A stretch of 64,000 nt of DNA from Cytobacillus praedii (GTDB taxonomy: Bacteria; Bacillota; Bacilli; Bacillales; Cytobacillaceae): assembly GCF_001439605.1 (NCBI RefSeq), contig NZ_LMBX01000016.1:12320-76319 (forward strand). Reading direction: 5' to 3'. Below the pieces are notes generated by a model. That model was given only the letters and a program-made list of their open reading frames with translations. It was not told the origin of the DNA and searched no databases. Each line of letters starts with the position of its first letter. Within the stretch, counting starts at the first letter, position 1. The position numbers and the translations under genes were made by a program. Shown piece after piece: positions 34,458 through 43,909 of this stretch.

Positions 34458-34471
34458 AGGAGGGCTTCACC

Positions 34472-34861
34472 ATTGAAATTCTCCAAATAGTTGGTGTGGC
34501 ACTTGTTGCTACATTTCTCGCGTTGATTGTAAAAGAACAAAAGCCAAATTTCGCCTTTTTGCTGATCGTATTTGTTGGCTGTACAATTTTCCTTTTTTTG
34601 GTTGATCAAATTTATGCGATTATCCACATGATTGAACAAATAGCAGTAAATGCAAAAATCAATATGATGTATATTGAAACGATTTTAAAAGTAATTGGGA
34701 TAGCCTATATTGCTGAATTTGCTGCCCAAATTACTAAAGATGCTGGGCAAGGAGCGATTGCTTCCAAGATCGAGTTAGCCGGAAAAATCTTAATCCTTGC
34801 AATGGCCATTCCTATTTTGACGGTTATGATTGAAACAATCATCCAAATGATTCCTGGCTAA
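34472..34861 (+). CDS. spoIIIAD: SpoIIIAD, stage III sporulation protein, probable ATT start
   Basis: A 129-aa membrane protein with four helices, the SpoIIIAC/AD family partner. AAAGGAGG (34456-34463) is followed after 8 nt by ATT-GAA-ATT-CTC-CAA-ATA-GTT, which matches the N terminus of B. subtilis SpoIIIAD (…IVQIVGLGLIATF). No ATG, GTG or TTG lies in frame at that place; GTG 34496 has no ribosome binding site and would drop eight conserved residues. I therefore propose ATT initiation. The core KDAGQGAIASKIELAGKILIL is nearly invariant in the family. Confidence 0.85.
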   Translation: MEILQIVGVALVATFLALIVKEQKPNFAFLLIVFVGCTIFLFLVDQIYAIIHMIEQIAVNAKINMMYIETILKVIGIAYIAEFAAQITKDAGQGAIASKIELAGKILILAMAIPILTVMIETIIQMIPG

Positions 34862-34973
34862 ACCGAATCTAACTTATTAGAACTCACCTCACGATGCTGC
34901 ATAGATCTCCTATCATTCCAATTTTATTGAATCCAGAATTCTTAAAAACAGCCTTTTATAATGAGGTGTAACC

Positions 34974-36182
34974 ATGAGGCATTTGATGCTGAAAGTGATG
35001 TTTCTTAATCTTTTCCTATTTTTATTACTAATTCCAAGTGTACAAGCCTCTCAAAATTCTAATGATGTAAATGAAGACATCGAGAGAATAAGCCCGCAGG
35101 CCATTGTTGACTCACAGCTTGATTCACTGAATATCGAAGAATTAAAAGGGTTTTGGGAAAAAATCAGCAAAGAATATGGCGGTTTTTTGCCAGAGAGTCA
35201 AAAAGGAAGCTTATATGATTTTTTAAAAGGAGAAAAAAGCTTTTCTTTTCAGGAATGGGTTTCGGGTTTTATAAAATTCCTTTTCCACGAGTTTATTGTG
35301 AATGGGAAGCTGCTTGGTTCGTTAATCCTTCTGACTGTATTTAGCATGTTCCTGCAATCGCTGCAAAACTCCTTTGAGAAAAGCACAGTCAGTAAGGCTG
35401 CATATGCCATTGTTTTCATGGTATTAATCATTATAGCATTAAATAGTTTCCATGTTGCTATTAGCTATACACAGGAAGCCATAGATACGATGATTTCTTT
35501 TATCATGGCGCTAATTCCATTGCTATTAGCCTTAATTGCTTCTTCCGGAGGAATTGTATCAGCGGCATTCTTTCATCCGGTCATTCTCTTCTTAATGAAT
35601 ATGAGCGGATTATTTATCCAATATGTCGTCCTTCCATTATTATTTTTGTCTGCATTACTCAGTATTGTCAGTACATTATCCGAGAATTACAAAGTAACAC
35701 AGCTGGCTAATTTGCTGAAAAATTGGAGTATAGGTCTTCTCGGAACATTCCTAACTGTCTTTCTTGGAGTAATATCTGTTCAGGGAGCATCTGCCGCTGT
35801 AACAGATGGGATTACGCTGCGAACGGCAAAATTCATTACGGGAAACTTTATCCCTGTTATTGGACGAATGTTTACAGATGCAACAGATACAGTAATCAGT
35901 GCCTCTGTATTATTAAAAAACACAGTAGGTATTGCAGGTGTTGTGATATTAATCATCATTGCAGCGTTTCCAGCAATCAAAATCCTGATGATTGCTTTTA
36001 TATATAAATTTGCAGCAGCGATTTTGCAGCCCTTAGGCGGAGGGCCGATCATTACCTGCTTGGACATCATCAGCAAGAGCATCATTTATGTATTTGCTGC
36101 TCTCGCCATCGTATCACTTATGTTTTTCCTAAGCATAACAGTTATTATTGCAGCCGGAAACTTGACAATGATGGTCAGGTAG
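34974..36182 (+). CDS. spoIIIAE: SpoIIIAE, stage III sporulation membrane protein
   Basis: A 402-aa polytopic protein: signal sequence (1-25, cut near VQAS), a soluble segment to about residue 95, then about eight membrane helices. It is the large membrane subunit of the SpoIIIA channel. ATGAGGTGTAACC precedes the ATG. The 112-base gap after spoIIIAD holds no gene and no obvious hairpin. Confidence 0.95.
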   Translation: MRHLMLKVMFLNLFLFLLLIPSVQASQNSNDVNEDIERISPQAIVDSQLDSLNIEELKGFWEKISKEYGGFLPESQKGSLYDFLKGEKSFSFQEWVSGFIKFLFHEFIVNGKLLGSLILLTVFSMFLQSLQNSFEKSTVSKAAYAIVFMVLIIIALNSFHVAISYTQEAIDTMISFIMALIPLLLALIASSGGIVSAAFFHPVILFLMNMSGLFIQYVVLPLLFLSALLSIVSTLSENYKVTQLANLLKNWSIGLLGTFLTVFLGVISVQGASAAVTDGITLRTAKFITGNFIPVIGRMFTDATDTVISASVLLKNTVGIAGVVILIIIAAFPAIKILMIAFIYKFAAAILQPLGGGPIITCLDIISKSIIYVFAALAIVSLMFFLSITVIIAAGNLTMMVR

Positions 36183-36194
36183 GAGGTGGGCTAA

Positions 36195-36836
36195 ATGGAT
36201 TTTATTAAAGAATGGATAACAAATATTATCTTATTTGTACTCTTGGCAACTGTCATTGATATGCTCCTTCCAAATTCAAATTTACAAAAATATATCAAAA
36301 TGGTTACAGGCCTTCTCTTAATTGCGATTATTTTAACGCCAATTTTGAAATTAGTCTCCAATGATTTTGAAGAAGTCCTTGCGTCAATCCCTGCTTTGGA
36401 AGCATCAGGTGGAAAAAACTTAGAAAATTCAATTGAAATGCAGAAAAAAGAAATACAAGCCTTCCAACATGCATATATTTTAGAAGAAATGGATGTCCAA
36501 TTAAAAAAGGATGTGGAAGAGGAGTTGATGGAACAGTACGGATTAGAAATTGTGAATGTAGATTTTTTAGTAGACGAATATGATCAGCGTGCTTTTCCAG
36601 AGAAATTGCATGAAAACTTGCAAAAGGTTGTAGTCTATCTTAAACACATGGATGAAGTAACCGATGCTGTTGAAGTGGTAAAGAAAGTAGAAATTAATAC
36701 TGAAGAAACTCTTCCTTCAAATCAGGCAAATGATGAAACAGAAAAAGTTGCTTCACTTATCGCACAAAAATTAGGTGTGGATGAAAACATAATTGAAATA
36801 TCGGTAGAAGGGGGGAAGATGAATAAGAATGGATAA
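36195..36836 (+). CDS. spoIIIAF: SpoIIIAF, stage III sporulation protein
   Basis: A 213-aa protein with two N-terminal membrane helices (7-25, 37-56) and a soluble ring-building-motif domain (about 85-205), as in SpoIIIAF. TAGGAGGTGGG precedes the ATG. Its end overlaps spoIIIAG by 8 nt, indicating coupling. Confidence 0.93.
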   Translation: MDFIKEWITNIILFVLLATVIDMLLPNSNLQKYIKMVTGLLLIAIILTPILKLVSNDFEEVLASIPALEASGGKNLENSIEMQKKEIQAFQHAYILEEMDVQLKKDVEEELMEQYGLEIVNVDFLVDEYDQRAFPEKLHENLQKVVVYLKHMDEVTDAVEVVKKVEINTEETLPSNQANDETEKVASLIAQKLGVDENIIEISVEGGKMNKNG

Positions 36837-37503
36837 GGAAAAAGGACCTTTAACCTTTTTAAAGAAGCTATTTTCAAAGGATGACCAGTCGGATAAAAAA
36901 CCTGGAAAATATCAATATTTGCTCCTTGTTCTTCTATTCGGAGCAGCCATCATGCTAGCCAGTAATTTCTTGTTTAAAGATAAAACGGCAAATACTAGCT
37001 TGCCAGTTTTTAATAGTCAAGAAGGAGCTAAGAATGAGGAGGATGTTGCTGCCTTTGGCAAGGAGCAGCAGGGAGGCAATAATGTCATAGCTGATTACGA
37101 GAGGGCATATGAAACGCAAATAAAAGAAATTCTTGATGACATTGTTGGAGTTGAAGATGCTACAGTCCTTGTGAACGTAGATGCAACAGAACAAAAGGTG
37201 TTAGAGAAAAATACAACAAGTAAGACACAGACCACAGATGAAACAGACCGTGAAGGCGGTAAGCGGAAGGTTGAGGACCAATCGAAGGAAGAACAGCTGG
37301 TGATTATTAGAGAGGGAGAAAAAGAGGTTCCGATTGTTCTAGAAACGAAGAAGCCAAAAATCAGAGGGGTAGCCATCGTGGCAAAAGGAGCAGAAAACAT
37401 TCAAGTGAAAAGCTGGATCATTGAAGCGGTATCAAGGGGTCTTGATGTACCTTCTCATAGAATATCAGTCATGCCGAAAAAAACGAAAGCTAAGGGGGAA
37501 TAA
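36829..37503 (+). CDS. spoIIIAG: SpoIIIAG, stage III sporulation ring protein
   Basis: A 224-aa protein: a cytoplasmic N-terminal tail, one membrane helix (about 28-46) and an extracellular domain. In B. subtilis SpoIIIAG forms a large ring related to EscJ/PrgK secretion rings. The inserted charged segment (TQTTDETDREGGKRKVEDQ, about 136-154) corresponds to the ring's beta-triangle region, followed by the ring-building motif GVAIVAKGAENIQVKSWIIEAVSRGL. The GGGGGGAAG ribosome binding site is rather far from this ATG. Confidence 0.93.
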   Translation: MDKEKGPLTFLKKLFSKDDQSDKKPGKYQYLLLVLLFGAAIMLASNFLFKDKTANTSLPVFNSQEGAKNEEDVAAFGKEQQGGNNVIADYERAYETQIKEILDDIVGVEDATVLVNVDATEQKVLEKNTTSKTQTTDETDREGGKRKVEDQSKEEQLVIIREGEKEVPIVLETKKPKIRGVAIVAKGAENIQVKSWIIEAVSRGLDVPSHRISVMPKKTKAKGE

Positions 37504-37506
37504 TAA

Positions 37507-38055
37507 ATGTTATTGAAAAAACAAACAGTCTGGTTATTAACAATGTTGAGCTTGGTCGTCGTCTTATCTGTGTACTATATTACTTCGCCTGAACAAAGAA
37601 TGAATGATTTGGCAGATACGGAAGAAAAGGCAGAACAAAAAAATGAAGAAGCAGTAAACACGGAATCAGCTGATAGCGATAATGAAGTGATAACCAATGC
37701 TGCTGGTGATGAAAAGTTTGAGGCATTGAGACTTGAATTAAATGATGAGCGCAGCAGAGCAAAAGAAGAATTAGCAGCGGTAATGGGTACGACTGATCTT
37801 CCAGCAGAAGAGATTAGTGGAGCAAAGGACCAAATTGATAAGCTAGACGAATTAGCTGAAAAGGAATATATTCTTGAAACGCTTATTAAAGCAATGAATT
37901 ATGAAGATGTCCTAGTACGTGCAGATGAGAAAAACGTTCAAGTGACTGTAAAGGCAGAGAAGCTTTCCCGTACAGAAGCAAATGAAATTATACGCCAAGT
38001 AAAAAGTGAAATCGGTGATCTGCAATTAGTTACTGTAGAATTCCAACCTGAGTAA
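37507..38055 (+). CDS. spoIIIAH: SpoIIIAH, mother-cell partner of SpoIIQ
   Basis: A 182-aa protein with one N-terminal membrane helix (8-26), an acidic linker and a C-terminal EscJ/YscJ-like domain (about 75-182) that binds SpoIIQ across the intermembrane space. Last gene of the spoIIIA operon, 3 nt after spoIIIAG. A composite repeat and a terminator follow. Confidence 0.95.
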   Translation: MLLKKQTVWLLTMLSLVVVLSVYYITSPEQRMNDLADTEEKAEQKNEEAVNTESADSDNEVITNAAGDEKFEALRLELNDERSRAKEELAAVMGTTDLPAEEISGAKDQIDKLDELAEKEYILETLIKAMNYEDVLVRADEKNVQVTVKAEKLSRTEANEIIRQVKSEIGDLQLVTVEFQPE

Positions 38056-38059
38056 TTCC

Positions 38060-38237
38060 AAAAGCGGAAGCGCCTTGATCACCCCCGGCAAGCGAAAGAC
38101 GAGCCAGCGAGAAAGACCTTCTTAATTGATTTGGCGAAGACTGTCGTGGACGACAAAAACGCGAAGTCTTCTTACAAGCTTCACATTTAGTTGTGCGATG
38201 CAAATGCTGCCGAAGCGTTTCTTGTGAAGCTAGACAT
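38060..38237 (+). repeat. Composite hairpin repeat after spoIIIAH
   Basis: The left 50 bases (AAAAGCGGAAGCGCCTTGAT, ACCCCCGGCAAGCG, GAGCCAGCGAGAA) match unit B almost base for base, and the right end GAAGCTAGACATAAAAC matches the family end. The middle differs, with its own inverted repeats: AGCTTCACA (38177-38185) with TGTGAAGCT (38223-38231), and GTCGTGGACGAC. It looks like a recombinant or rearranged member. Confidence 0.75.
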
Positions 38238-38242
38238 AAAAC

Positions 38243-38270
38243 AATAGCGAGGGAAGATCCCTCGCTATTT
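38243..38270. terminator. Bidirectional terminator between spoIIIAH and the chemoreceptor-like gene
   Basis: AATAGCGAGGGA (38243-38254) pairs perfectly with TCCCTCGCTATT (38258-38269) on an AGA loop. The minus-strand gene's TAG stop (38265-38267) lies in the stem. Confidence 0.92.
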
Positions 38271-39746
38271 CTTTTGTAACTCGATTAATTGTTCCATTGA
38301 ATCATGGGCATTGGATACCGAAATAAACAATTGTTCATGATGCTTTGTTTGAATTCCAACTGCAGAAGAGATCTCTTGTAGGGAAGCGCTGGCTTGCTCA
38401 ATAACTAAGCTAAATTCACTAATTGATTGACCAATCAAGTTTGATGAATGATAGATTTGTTTTGTAAGGGTATCATATGCGGTAATATCATCTTTAAGAT
38501 TAAAAAAGGTTTGCTGAATCTTATGAAAGACTTCCTGTGTTTCATTGGCAAGAGAAAGATTATTGATTAGTTTCTCTCCTGTAGAGTAAATTGTTGTTCT
38601 GGTGCGCTCTGTATCTATCATGACATTTTGTAAGTTTTCAGTGATTTGGTCAGCAGTTTTTCTAGAAATATCTGCAAGCTTTCGTACTTCCTCAGCTACA
38701 ACAGCAAATCCTTTTCCGCTGTCACCTGCTCGGGCTGCCTCAATGGAAGCATTTAAAGCAAGAAGGTTTGTTTGGGCTGCAATATCCTTGATTGCAGATG
38801 CAAAATGGGAAGTTTCTTTTACAAGGCTAACTAATGAGGATATATGTGTATTTACTACATCCATTTCAGCTAAGGAATTGGATATATCCCCCCGGAGAGC
38901 TGTTATTAGCAAATCCCCTTCATTTGTTATTTGTCCAGCGTTGACGGCATCCATTTGCAGCTTTTCAACTAGATGTGCAGTATTTTCAGTAAGTTCGTTT
39001 GCTTCGTTAAGTGAGTGAATAACATCAATAATCGTATCTGATTGTGTTTGAATGCCTGCGGTAATTTCTGTAATCGTGTCACTCATTTCATTCACAGAAT
39101 GGTAATTATTTTTGCTAAGACGTTTAACATCCTCTATTAAATTAGAAATGCTAGTCGTACTTTCTGCAACAATTCCCTTCATATCAATGTTATTCTCCAA
39201 TAATAAATGTGTTTCTTTTTGGGCAAAAACAATATTCTCCGATAATTTTTTTGCTAGTGTAAGTTGAAAAGAAAGCAGAATAGTTAGGAGCATAAAAAGC
39301 AAATAGACCGTAACATAATTTTTTGCTTCTAATTGCAGCTGATTATGGTGAATTAATGTAAATACAGTTATAACAGCTAATCCGATCGCTGAAGCTAGCC
39401 ATAGTAATCGGTGCTCCATATAAATTGCTGCTAATGCAAGTATGAAAAAGATTAGAAAATAAGCAGTTGGAGAAACACTATTCTCCATAATGATAAACAT
39501 AACACCTGCTACTAGAAAAATGGACAAATAGGGAATTATCTTAATTGCCTTCTTTAAATAATGCATGATAGCGACGATGCCAACCCCGATTCCGCCAGCA
39601 AAAATAATCGATAGAATAACGGCTATATCTTTTTTCATGACAATATCAACAAAGGCAGCAAGGATGACACAGCTAAAGGCTGCCTTCACAACTAGGGAGT
39701 TTTTCCTCAGTAAGTCTTCCATTTTTATTTCTTCAATCGTCTTCAT
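38265..39746 (-). CDS. Methyl-accepting chemotaxis protein-like transducer
   Basis: A 493-aa protein with about six N-terminal membrane helices (residues 17-165) and no extracellular sensor or clear HAMP domain. The signalling domain has a typical hairpin tip [36 protein letters not shown] near 327-362, flanked by long coiled coils. It should couple to CheA/CheW. Membrane-embedded sensing is inferred, as in six- or seven-helix transducers. Start ATG 39746 has AGAGGAAGA upstream; ATG 39722 is an alternative. Not present here in B. subtilis; single gene. Confidence 0.85.
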   Translation of the reverse strand: MKTIEEIKMEDLLRKNSLVVKAAFSCVILAAFVDIVMKKDIAVILSIIFAGGIGVGIVAIMHYLKKAIKIIPYLSIFLVAGVMFIIMENSVSPTAYFLIFFILALAAIYMEHRLLWLASAIGLAVITVFTLIHHNQLQLEAKNYVTVYLLFMLLTILLSFQLTLAKKLSENIVFAQKETHLLLENNIDMKGIVAESTTSISNLIEDVKRLSKNNYHSVNEMSDTITEITAGIQTQSDTIIDVIHSLNEANELTENTAHLVEKLQMDAVNAGQITNEGDLLITALRGDISNSLAEMDVVNTHISSLVSLVKETSHFASAIKDIAAQTNLLALNASIEAARAGDSGKGFAVVAEEVRKLADISRKTADQITENLQNVMIDTERTRTTIYSTGEKLINNLSLANETQEVFHKIQQTFFNLKDDITAYDTLTKQIYHSSNLIGQSISEFSLVIEQASASLQEISSAVGIQTKHHEQLFISVSNAHDSMEQLIELQKK

Positions 39747-39916
39747 TTCTTAATCTTCCTCTCACTTCTAGTCCATTTGGATGATTATTTCGCTATATTT
39801 CTTCAAATTTCCTCTATAAATAGTCACAAAGTTTTCAAAAACAGGGAAATGCATCTTTAAAGTGAAGGTTTCAAATGATAAGGTGGAAACAAGGAAAATG
39901 AAAATATTATGCACAG

Positions 39917-39952
39917 TTGATAATCCCATATTGAATTTTAATAAGATCTTAT
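39917..39952 (+). promoter_or_regulatory. Probable sigma-A promoter of accBC with overlapping palindrome
   Basis: TTGATA (39917-39922), a 16-nt spacer and TAATAA (39939-39944). The perfect palindrome ATAAGATCTTAT (39941-39952) overlaps the -10 box. The rest of the 301-base gap between the transducer gene and accB shows no other structure. Confidence 0.55.
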
Positions 39953-40047
39953 CGTATGATATTAGTAGCTAGTCATAATTTTTTCATCGTGTTATTTCCT
40001 AATGTTTTTTATAGGAGTAAACGAATTGATAATGAGGGGTGCCAAAA

Positions 40048-40536
40048 ATGTTAAAAGTTCAGGAAATTCGTGAACTGATTAAACTAGTTGATCAGTCGAA
40101 TATTGATGAGTTTGTATATGAGCATGATGGATCGAAAATTAAGATGAAGAAGAAAACAGCAGAAGCTGTTGTTGTTCAGCCGGCTAAAACGGTTATTGAA
40201 GAAGTTCAAGCACCTAAAGCAGCTGTACAAGCTCCGGTTAAACAAGAACCAGTTGTAGAACCAGCTGTTACTGAGTCAGTTAAAGAAACTGAAAATCTAC
40301 ATAAAATTGTTTCGCCGATGGTAGGAACGTTCTATCAATCATCTTCACCAGATGCTGAAAGCTATGTAAAAACAGGATCGAAGGTATCAAAAGATTCAAT
40401 CGTTTGTATCGTAGAAGCAATGAAGCTGTTTAATGAAATTGAAGCTGAGATTAATGGAGAAATTGTTGAAATATTAGTTAGTGATGGACAATTAGTTGAA
40501 TACGGTCAGCCATTATTTTTAGTAAAGCCTGAGTAA
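40048..40536 (+). CDS. accB: Biotin carboxyl carrier protein of acetyl-CoA carboxylase
   Basis: Carries biotin between the AccC carboxylase and AccAD transferase in malonyl-CoA synthesis. 162 aa: an N-terminal helical region, a Pro/Ala/Val-rich linker (about 45-82), then the biotinyl domain with K126 in [14 protein letters not shown] 40048 is chosen, with GAGGGGTG at proper spacing; GTG 40039 would sit within that site. Operon accB-accC-yqhY. Confidence 0.96.
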   Translation: MLKVQEIRELIKLVDQSNIDEFVYEHDGSKIKMKKKTAEAVVVQPAKTVIEEVQAPKAAVQAPVKQEPVVEPAVTESVKETENLHKIVSPMVGTFYQSSSPDAESYVKTGSKVSKDSIVCIVEAMKLFNEIEAEINGEIVEILVSDGQLVEYGQPLFLVKPE

Positions 40537-40550
40537 GGAGCGGTAACAGG

Positions 40551-41909
40551 ATGATAAAAAAACTGTTAATTGCAAATAGAGGAGAAATTGCTGTTCGTAT
40601 TATTCGCGCTTGCCGCGAAATGGGAATTGAATCTGTTGCAGTACATTCTGAAGCTGACAAGGAATCGCTACATGTTCAGCTTGCAGATGAAGCCTATTGT
40701 ATTGGTCCGACAGCATCAAAGGATAGTTATTTAAATTTCACGAATATCATTAGCGTCGCTAAGCTGACGGGTTGTGATGCGATTCATCCGGGATATGGAT
40801 TTTTAGCAGAGAATGCCGATTTTGCAGACCTTTGCCGAGAATGTAATATCATTTTTGTCGGTCCTACACCAGAGGCAATTACGAAGATGGGAACGAAGGA
40901 TATCGCAAGAGAGACAATGAAGGAAGCTGGCGTTCCTATTGTACCTGGCTCAAATGGGATTATTAAAGATGCAGAAGAAGCTATTGAACTGGCTAATAAA
41001 ATTGAATATCCAGTAATTATTAAAGCAACAGCTGGCGGCGGAGGAAAAGGAATTCGTGTCGCACGTAATGAAGCTGAACTTATAAAAGGAATTACGATAA
41101 CCCAGCAGGAAGCTTTAACGGCATTTGGAAACCCTGGTGTATATATTGAAAAATATATTGAGGATTTCCGCCATGTTGAAATCCAAGTGCTTGCAGATTC
41201 ATTCGGAAATGTTGTTCATCTGGGGGAAAGAGACTGCTCTATACAAAGACGTTTGCAGAAACTTCTTGAAGAAACTCCTTCTCCTGCGTTGGATGAAGAA
41301 ACACGAAACAAGATGGGTAATGCAGCTGTAAAGGCAGCTCAAGCCGTTGATTATACAGGTGCAGGCACGATAGAATTTATTTATGACTACCATGAACGCA
41401 AATTCTATTTCATGGAAATGAATACACGTATTCAAGTTGAACATCCTGTAACGGAAATGGTAACAGGTGTGGATTTAATTAAAGAGCAGATTAAAGTAGC
41501 ATCAGGTGAGAAACTGAAATTCAGCCAGCAGGATGTAACTTTTAGCGGTTGGTCGATTGAATGCCGAATCAATGCCGAAAATCCAGAGAAGAACTTTATG
41601 CCGTCTGCAGGGAAAATAACTATGTATCTTCCTCCTGGAGGTTATGGTGTTCGGGTAGATTCTGCTGCGTACCCAGGATATGTGATTCCGCCTTATTACG
41701 ACTCCATGATTGCAAAGGTAATCACATATGGCCATACGAGAGAAGAAGCTATTGCTCGGATGAAAAGAGCATTAAGTGAATTTGTTATAGAGGGTGTCCA
41801 TACGACGATTCCGTTCCACTTAAAGCTTTTAAGCCATGAACAATTTGTCGATGGACAATTTAATACAAAGTTTTTAGAGATTTACAATGTAATGGATAAA
41901 AAAGATTAA
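40551..41909 (+). CDS. accC: Biotin carboxylase subunit of acetyl-CoA carboxylase
   Basis: ATP-grasp enzyme of 452 aa that carboxylates biotin on AccB using ATP and bicarbonate. Features: N-terminal [21 protein letters not shown], glycine-rich ATP lid [12 protein letters not shown] near 159-170, [15 protein letters not shown] near 287-301 with catalytic and metal ligands. TAAGGAGCGGTAACAGG precedes the ATG, 14 nt after accB. Confidence 0.97.
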   Translation: MIKKLLIANRGEIAVRIIRACREMGIESVAVHSEADKESLHVQLADEAYCIGPTASKDSYLNFTNIISVAKLTGCDAIHPGYGFLAENADFADLCRECNIIFVGPTPEAITKMGTKDIARETMKEAGVPIVPGSNGIIKDAEEAIELANKIEYPVIIKATAGGGGKGIRVARNEAELIKGITITQQEALTAFGNPGVYIEKYIEDFRHVEIQVLADSFGNVVHLGERDCSIQRRLQKLLEETPSPALDEETRNKMGNAAVKAAQAVDYTGAGTIEFIYDYHERKFYFMEMNTRIQVEHPVTEMVTGVDLIKEQIKVASGEKLKFSQQDVTFSGWSIECRINAENPEKNFMPSAGKITMYLPPGGYGVRVDSAAYPGYVIPPYYDSMIAKVITYGHTREEAIARMKRALSEFVIEGVHTTIPFHLKLLSHEQFVDGQFNTKFLEIYNVMDKKD

Positions 41910-41923
41910 ATGGGGGTGCAATG

Positions 41924-42328
41924 ATGAGCGAGAATATTTTAGAGATGAATAAAGAAAACGCTGGCCTTGGGAAAGTTGAAATTGCTCCTGAAGTAATAGA
42001 AGTGATAGCTGGCATCGCCGCTTCAGAGGTTGAAGGAGTTGCCCAAATGCGAGGGAACTTCGCTTCAGGCGTTGTTGAACGTTTAGGTAAGAAAAACCAC
42101 GGAAAAGGCGTTAAGGTTGAATTATCTGAAGAGGGAATTAAAGTAGATGTTTATTGTTCAATGACATTTGGCATATCCATCCCAAATGTAGCACAAAAAA
42201 TTCAAGATAATATTCGCCAAGCACTTTTGAATATGACAGCCCTAGAAGCACAAGAAGTAAATATTCATGTAGTTGGTATTACATTTGAAAATCAAAAGCA
42301 TGAAGTGGAAGTAGATCAGGAAATGTAA
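41924..42328 (+). CDS. yqhY: YqhY, Asp23/AmaP family protein linked to acetyl-CoA carboxylase
   Basis: A 134-aa Asp23-family protein (GKVEIAPEVIEVIAGIAASEVEGVAQMRG near 15-43; VDVYCSMTFGISIPNVAQKIQ near 83-103). In B. subtilis loss of YqhY is compensated by mutations lowering acetyl-CoA carboxylase activity, so a role in controlling AccBC is likely; the adjacent position supports this. Start: ATG 41924 is better spaced from GGGGGTG than ATG 41921. Confidence 0.92.
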   Translation: MSENILEMNKENAGLGKVEIAPEVIEVIAGIAASEVEGVAQMRGNFASGVVERLGKKNHGKGVKVELSEEGIKVDVYCSMTFGISIPNVAQKIQDNIRQALLNMTALEAQEVNIHVVGITFENQKHEVEVDQEM

Positions 42329-42337
42329 TACGATAAG

Positions 42338-42370
42338 GCCAAAGACGTTTATATTGTCTTTGGCTTTTTT
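42338..42370 (+). terminator. Terminator of accB-accC-yqhY
   Basis: GCCAAAGAC (42338-42346) pairs with GTCTTTGGC (42356-42364), followed by six T. Confidence 0.93.
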
Positions 42371-42426
42371 ACGTTACAAAAAAACTCTTTTCTTTTGATT
42401 TATGAGGTTTAATTACTAAATATTTA

Positions 42427-42458
42427 TTGATAAAGTAAGAATGACGGTTTATAACCGT
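42427..42458 (+). promoter_or_regulatory. Sigma-A promoter of nusB with palindrome over the -10
   Basis: TTGATA (42427-42432), 17-nt spacer, TATAAC (42450-42455). The perfect inverted repeat ACGGTT-TAT-AACCGT (42444-42458) is centred on the -10 box, so a repressor could act there. It lies 125 nt before nusB. Confidence 0.7.
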
Positions 42459-42582
42459 TTTTACATGGGAAATTATGATGGTATAAGAAGATGCGTATTC
42501 GATATACTTATGCTATGATTACTAGTGTATTTTTTGAACGATTATAGCAGAAATTTTCCCTGTAAAAGGAGTTATGGAATAG

Positions 42583-42972
42583 ATGAAAAGAAGAACAGCC
42601 AGAGAAAAGGCATTACAAGCATTATTTCAAATCGATATGAGCCAGGTAGAACCAGATACAGCCATTGAACATGTACTTGAAGATGCGCCTAATGATAAGT
42701 ATTTAAGCAAATTAGTTTATGGTGTATTAGAGAATAAAGACCATATCGATGAATCAATTAAGAAGCACCTTTCGAATTGGACACTGGAAAGATTGGCAAC
42801 CGTAGATCGTAATCTATTAAGATTATCCGTTTATGAGCTGCAGTTTGGCAGTGAAGAAGTTCCTCCAAATGTTGCGATTGATGAAGCTATTGAAATTGCA
42901 AAGATGTATGGGGACGATCAATCAAGTAAATTTATAAACGGAGTTCTTTCGAAGATTAAACAGCAACTATGA
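42583..42972 (+). CDS. nusB: Transcription antitermination factor NusB
   Basis: All-helical RNA-binding protein of 129 aa that with NusE binds boxA in rRNA leaders and prevents premature termination. RRTAREKALQALFQIDM (3-19), the arginine-rich N-terminal face, and VDRNLLRLSVYEL near 70-82 are conserved. AAAGGAGTTATGG precedes the ATG. folD follows after 48 nt. Confidence 0.95.
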   Translation: MKRRTAREKALQALFQIDMSQVEPDTAIEHVLEDAPNDKYLSKLVYGVLENKDHIDESIKKHLSNWTLERLATVDRNLLRLSVYELQFGSEEVPPNVAIDEAIEIAKMYGDDQSSKFINGVLSKIKQQL

Positions 42973-43020
42973 TTAGTTCAGCCAGTGGTTTACTCACTTT
43001 ACATTAGGAGGAAGCTAAAA

Positions 43021-43887
43021 ATGGGGAAAAGTTTAATTGATGGAAAAGAAATTGCTAGAGAAAAGAAAGCCTTAATTTCTGAAGAGGTTGAGAAATTAAA
43101 AAAGGACGGCATCGTTCCTGGTCTTGCTGTTATCTTAGTAGGAAATGATCCAGCCTCTAAAACTTATGTATCCAATAAAGAGAGAACATGCCGCGAGCTT
43201 GGCATGCATTCTATCTTAATTGAACTTCCTGAAACAGTAAGTGAACAAGCCTTATTAAATCAAGTTGCTGAATTAAATGAAGATTCGAGTATTCATGGCA
43301 TCCTAGTGCAAATGCCACTGCCCGACCATATTAATGAAACAAAGGTTATTGAAACAATTTCACCGGAAAAAGATGTCGATGGATTTCATCCTGTAAATGT
43401 AGGCCGGATGATGACAGGTCAAGATTCCTTCTTGCCATGCACACCATATGGGGTTATGGAAATGCTAGATTACATAGGTGCAGATATTGCTGGAAAACAT
43501 GTAGTTGTTGTTGGACGCAGCAATATTGTCGGAAAACCTGCTGGACAGCTCTTTCTAAATAAAAATGCCACTGTTACTTATTGTCATTCCAAAACAACTG
43601 ATTTGAAAGCTTTCACAAGGCAGGCTGACATTCTCGTTGCCGCTGTTGGCAAGGTTAATTTAATTACGAAGGAACATGTGAAAGAAGGAGCAATTGTTAT
43701 TGATGTAGGTATGAACCGAAATAGTGAAGGCAAACTCTGTGGTGATGTGGACTTTAGCCATGTAAAGGAAGTTGCAAGTTATATCACGCCAGTTCCTGGG
43801 GGAGTTGGCCCAATGACCATAACCATGCTCATGTTTAATACATTAAAAGCTGCAAAAGCAATTCGAGATAAAACAGCTGCAGTGTAA
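43021..43887 (+). CDS. folD: Methylenetetrahydrofolate dehydrogenase / methenyltetrahydrofolate cyclohydrolase
   Basis: Bifunctional NADP enzyme (288 aa) interconverting 5,10-methylene-, methenyl- and 10-formyl-tetrahydrofolate. The catalytic lysine lies in [12 protein letters not shown] near 46-57, with QMPLPDHI near 97-104, GFHPVN near 122-127 and the NADP loop [11 protein letters not shown] near 161-171; [10 protein letters not shown] near 258-267. ATG 43021 follows TTAGGAGGAAGC; the upstream extension is unsupported. It uses the methylene-THF that GcvT produces. Confidence 0.97.
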   Translation: MGKSLIDGKEIAREKKALISEEVEKLKKDGIVPGLAVILVGNDPASKTYVSNKERTCRELGMHSILIELPETVSEQALLNQVAELNEDSSIHGILVQMPLPDHINETKVIETISPEKDVDGFHPVNVGRMMTGQDSFLPCTPYGVMEMLDYIGADIAGKHVVVVGRSNIVGKPAGQLFLNKNATVTYCHSKTTDLKAFTRQADILVAAVGKVNLITKEHVKEGAIVIDVGMNRNSEGKLCGDVDFSHVKEVASYITPVPGGVGPMTITMLMFNTLKAAKAIRDKTAAV

Positions 43888-43909
43888 AAATTATATAGAA
43901 ATAATCACT

